Positions 21,401 to 23,729 of a stretch of DNA of 23,729 nt are shown in pieces. The notes below the pieces were generated by a model. That model was not told the DNA's origin. It saw nothing but the letters and a program-made list of their open reading frames with translations, and did no database searches. Both the position numbers and the translations under genes were made by a program. The stretch's first letter is position 1. Every line of letters begins with the position of its first letter. The DNA is from Pigoraptor vietnamica. Lineage: Eukaryota; Opisthokonta; Filasterea. The stretch covers positions 1-23,729 of the forward strand of contig CALSCQ010000686.1 of the NCBI GenBank assembly GCA_943704525.1, read 5' to 3'.

Positions 21401-23729
21401 CGCCATTTCGGCCGACGTGCTCCAATTCGTCAAGCAGTTCCAGTACTCGACCGACGGTGCGCCACTCACGCACGATTTCTTGCTCTGTGTCATATTATCT
21501 TCAGTCGCCGTGTCGTTCCAGTCCGTGCCTACGTTTTGTGTCACACACGGCGCCCCTTCCCTTATGTCTTCGTTCGTTATCAACGTACCCCTGTGTCCCC
21601 ATGCACACTGATACCTCAACCGCAACAACCCTTCCCTCTGGCTGGGCAGACCAGCAAGAGCTCCTTGCGAACAGGGCGTATGCGGGGATGACCTATCGCG
21701 AGTCCGCGTGCGATTGGGTTCGCCGTTACCCAAACAAGTGGGCCGACTGGATTCCGAAGAAGCAGGCCAAGAGCGGTAAGAGAGGGGCGGTTATTGCCTT
21801 TGACGGAAAAATGGAGCGTGGCAGGCCTGTAATCGTCAATGGGCTGGTCACGTGTAGCTGCAAACCAATGCCTGCGGCTATCTCTTCACACCGGTCACCC
21901 ACTGCGAAGTCCATGGACACACGCCCATGACTTGAGGCTGATTCAACCTCCGCTTGCCATGCCCAGATGTACTCGCCGTGTCGTCGTCGTCGAACACGGC
22001 CGTTGCGGTCGGCGTCGCTGTGCCCGTCGGCGTGGTCACAATCGGCGCCATCGTCGCCTTTGTGCTCTATCGCCGGTGAGTGGATGATATATGCTCTCTG
22101 TCCGTACAACCACGCGTCCCAGCAACAAGTGCATGCACACCGACACGCACACGGGCGCGCACATATCGCTCACACTGCTACATTTTACAGGCGCAAGGCC
22201 CGCCTTGAAGCGGAACTGAACAACATGACGTGGCGCCTCAAGCCCTCCGATCTCGAGAACAGTGAGCGCGCTTTGATTGGAATTGGCACGACATGCCTTT
22301 AGTTGCGACAGAGATGGAAGACTTCCTGCTATCACAACGCACACACGCGAACGCATTTCGCCCGCTTGCGCACACTCTGACGCCACCCTCACGCCGCGAA
22401 CCCGCTGCTCGCAGTGGCAAACGCGCGCGCCGGCAGCCAGGTGTTCCAATCGAAGATTAGCGTGCGGTCCGGCGGCTCAAATTCGCGCAAGTCACGTGCG
22501 TCGCTGGAGGTGGCCGGCCAGATCTACACGCAGGTCGCCCGCTGGTGGGTGCTACTACTGTGCGCTGTCGCCGTTTATGTTGCTCTGCTGCGATTCGGTT
22601 GGCGCGTTGCACGTTGCTCCCGTAAGCCACGCTCACGCCGGCACGCACCTGACGCTGGCGCACATCAGCAAGGGTCGCCTCGTGGCCGTGCGTCGTTCGG
22701 ACGTGAAAGGGCTCGAGGTCACGCGCGCACTTGCGCTGGAAGTGTACCATCGCCGGGAAGCGCGCCATCCCAATCTTACCGAATTCATTGGCGCGTGCGT
22801 CGAATTCGAACCCGCGGAGGTGTTCATTGCGACGGGTGGGTGTAGTGACCTGTGTTACTGCGCACTCTCACCGCGTTTTCTTCAACGGGTCTGTTAACGG
22901 GGGTGTTGGAGCCTATGGACGGCTATCCACAATCGATCCGGCAGCTATTAGTCTCCGCACGCCGGTTCTCGGTGTGCTTCGCTCGCACTAACATCACACC
23001 CCGCTTCACAGCCCAACCCGTTCTGCACCTAACCCCGTCATCGCCGCCAACCCGCAGAGTATTGCGCCAAGGGATCGCTGGAAGACATTCTCGCGAACAC
23101 TGCCGCGTACCAGCTCGACTGGATGTTCAAGTTCTCGCTCGGTGGGTGCAACCTGTGTGCGCGCAGGGTCCCGTGATTTTGAAGGAGCGCGTGACACGTG
23201 CGCTGCCATACTGATTTCACCCGCATGCCCGTACAACTTTCCGGCGCCCATCGTACTGCGTGCGCTTCTTATTCGGCACAACAGCCTTTTGTCTCTACCA
23301 CGTTGTTCGTCCCATATTCTCACTCTCGTCGCCGTTTCGTTTTGCAGCGACGGACGCCGCGCGTGGCATGGAGTACCTCCACACAACGCCCATCGCAGTG
23401 CACGGCCGCCTGAAGACAGCGAACTGGTGCGCTTGCCGTAACAGTCCAGTAACAGCCCGTCACATGCACTCCAACCCATCGAACTTGCTTTTTGTTCAGC
23501 TGTTTGTTGGTATTACCCGACTTACACGTGGCATTTCGCTATTGTCGCCATTGCCGCGCAGTGTCGTCGATTCGCGCTGGGTGCTCAAGATTACAGGTGC
23601 GCCGCTTGTGATGTTTGTCCACCAGCTGCCACTGACGTGCACCACGCGAGTCCCCCGCCCCCCACCCCCCGCCCCCACAGGCGTTGACGTTAAGTGCACA
23701 TGGATGTGCCGCTTCCTAACATCCCCCCC
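17891..23729 (+). CDS. Receptor guanylyl cyclase-like protein with ProX/OpuAC glycine-betaine-binding ectodomain (3' partial)
   Basis: Twenty-one exons were inferred: 17891-18008, 18270-18343, 18657-18754, 18953-19053, 19262-19300, 19600-19633, 19759-19900, 20036-20137, 20392-20461, 20654-20726, 20959-21040, 21324-21456, 21650-21775, 21967-22075, 22191-22261, 22415-22544, 22627-22835, 23058-23141, 23348-23426, 23562-23596 and 23681 to the edge (about 650 residues). A signal peptide occupies residues 1-30. Residues 40-395 follow the ProX/OpuAC order: IRFGRANWD, VAKILMEEKMGVRV, LDVYLELWS, IGWFVPYYV, KNLNLNFN, AYFWTPH. The tryptophans would form the betaine cage. A transmembrane helix spans about 408-435 (VAVPVGVVTIGAIVAFVLY), then WRLKPSDLE as in natriuretic-peptide-receptor juxtamembrane segments. 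The kinase-homology region starts at about 505: HPNLTEFIGAC, EYCAKGSLEDIL, LDWMFKFSL, HGRLKTANCVVDSRWVLKI. The expected cyclase domain lies beyond the edge and is not seen. Confidence 0.87.
18185..18238. repeat. Perfect 27-bp tandem duplication
   Basis: The unit at 18185-18211 is repeated without change at 18212-18238 (core CAGTCACAAGTAACACCGCC), inside intron 1 of the receptor gene and about 30 bp before the acceptor. Identity suggests a recent event. Confidence 0.95.
18428..18492 (+). repeat. Poly-T tract (65 T) in intron 2 of the receptor gene
   Basis: Sixty-five uninterrupted T within intron 18344-18656. The same strand sense as the T46 tract in the DDT gene. No flanking duplication is obvious. 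Confidence 0.95.
19330..19448. repeat. GT/GC-GT low-complexity tract
   Basis: Imperfect GTGTGC and GTGTGT units with one T-run of nine (19411-19420 region) inside intron 5 of the receptor gene. Confidence 0.85.
20784..20910. repeat. (CA)n tract
   Basis: CA dinucleotides with CATC and CATA interruptions inside intron 10 of the receptor gene (20727-20958). Confidence 0.9.
21235..21330. repeat. Duplicated intron 3' end
   Basis: GTGCGTCACATATAAGATT (21236 on) is echoed by GTGCGTCACATAGGATTTGG (21311 on), with a period of about 75 bp. The second copy contains the acceptor used for receptor exon 12. The first copy has ATAT where the second has the splice AG. Confidence 0.6.

Noticed and set aside
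1-23729. Virus-like elements, transposons, CRISPR arrays, rRNA or tRNA genes
   Set aside because: No reverse transcriptase, integrase, capsid or transposase motifs, terminal repeats, spacer arrays or tRNA box pairs were found by eye on either strand.

Overview
This window is nuclear DNA from a GC-rich, intron-dense unicellular eukaryote. The spliced genes, signal-anchored receptor, F-box, DDT/WHIM and FKBP-TPR proteins, and the long microsatellites and poly-T tracts inside introns rule out a bacterium. Gene density, about seven introns per spliced gene or more, and a receptor guanylyl cyclase with a bacterial-type ligand domain would fit a free-living amoeba such as an Acanthamoeba relative. 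The sequence alone does not settle the lineage. No virus-like element, transposon, rRNA, tRNA or CRISPR array was recognised.

Layout, left to right: (1) 1-344, TG and C repeats. (2) 345-2030 (+), a three-exon gene of unknown function with a C-terminal zinc ribbon. (3) 2322-5402 (+), a two-exon gene joining winged-helix-like repeats, an RS-rich linker, a decayed DEDD exonuclease-like domain and a SpoIIIAA/Ycf45-type ATPase. (4) 5403-6561, noncoding, with degenerate repeats. (5) 6562-7524 (+), a single-exon F-box/Sel1-repeat protein. (6) 7525-8703, noncoding and unrecognised. (7) 8704-10249 (-), a probable mitochondrial P-loop ATPase whose coding is spread over three frames. (8) 10622-14145 (+), a six-exon DDT/WHIM chromatin-remodelling subunit. 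(9) 14323-17276 (-), a ten-exon FKBP prolyl isomerase with Hsp90-type TPRs. (10) 17891-23729 (+, runs off the right edge), at least 21 exons encoding a receptor whose ectodomain is a ProX/OpuAC glycine-betaine-binding protein and whose cytoplasmic part is the kinase-homology region of receptor guanylyl cyclases.

The genes do not form a pathway; they look like unrelated housekeeping and signalling genes. The ATPase/DDT and FKBP/receptor pairs are divergent and may share promoter regions. The F-box/ATPase and DDT/FKBP pairs are convergent. A window-wide feature is the splice donor: 32 of 37 inferred introns start GTG, 35 have G at position +5, and position +4 is free (GTGCGT, GTGGGT, GTGAGT). 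All exon structures here were inferred by hand from reading frame, phase and protein-family fit, with no transcript data.
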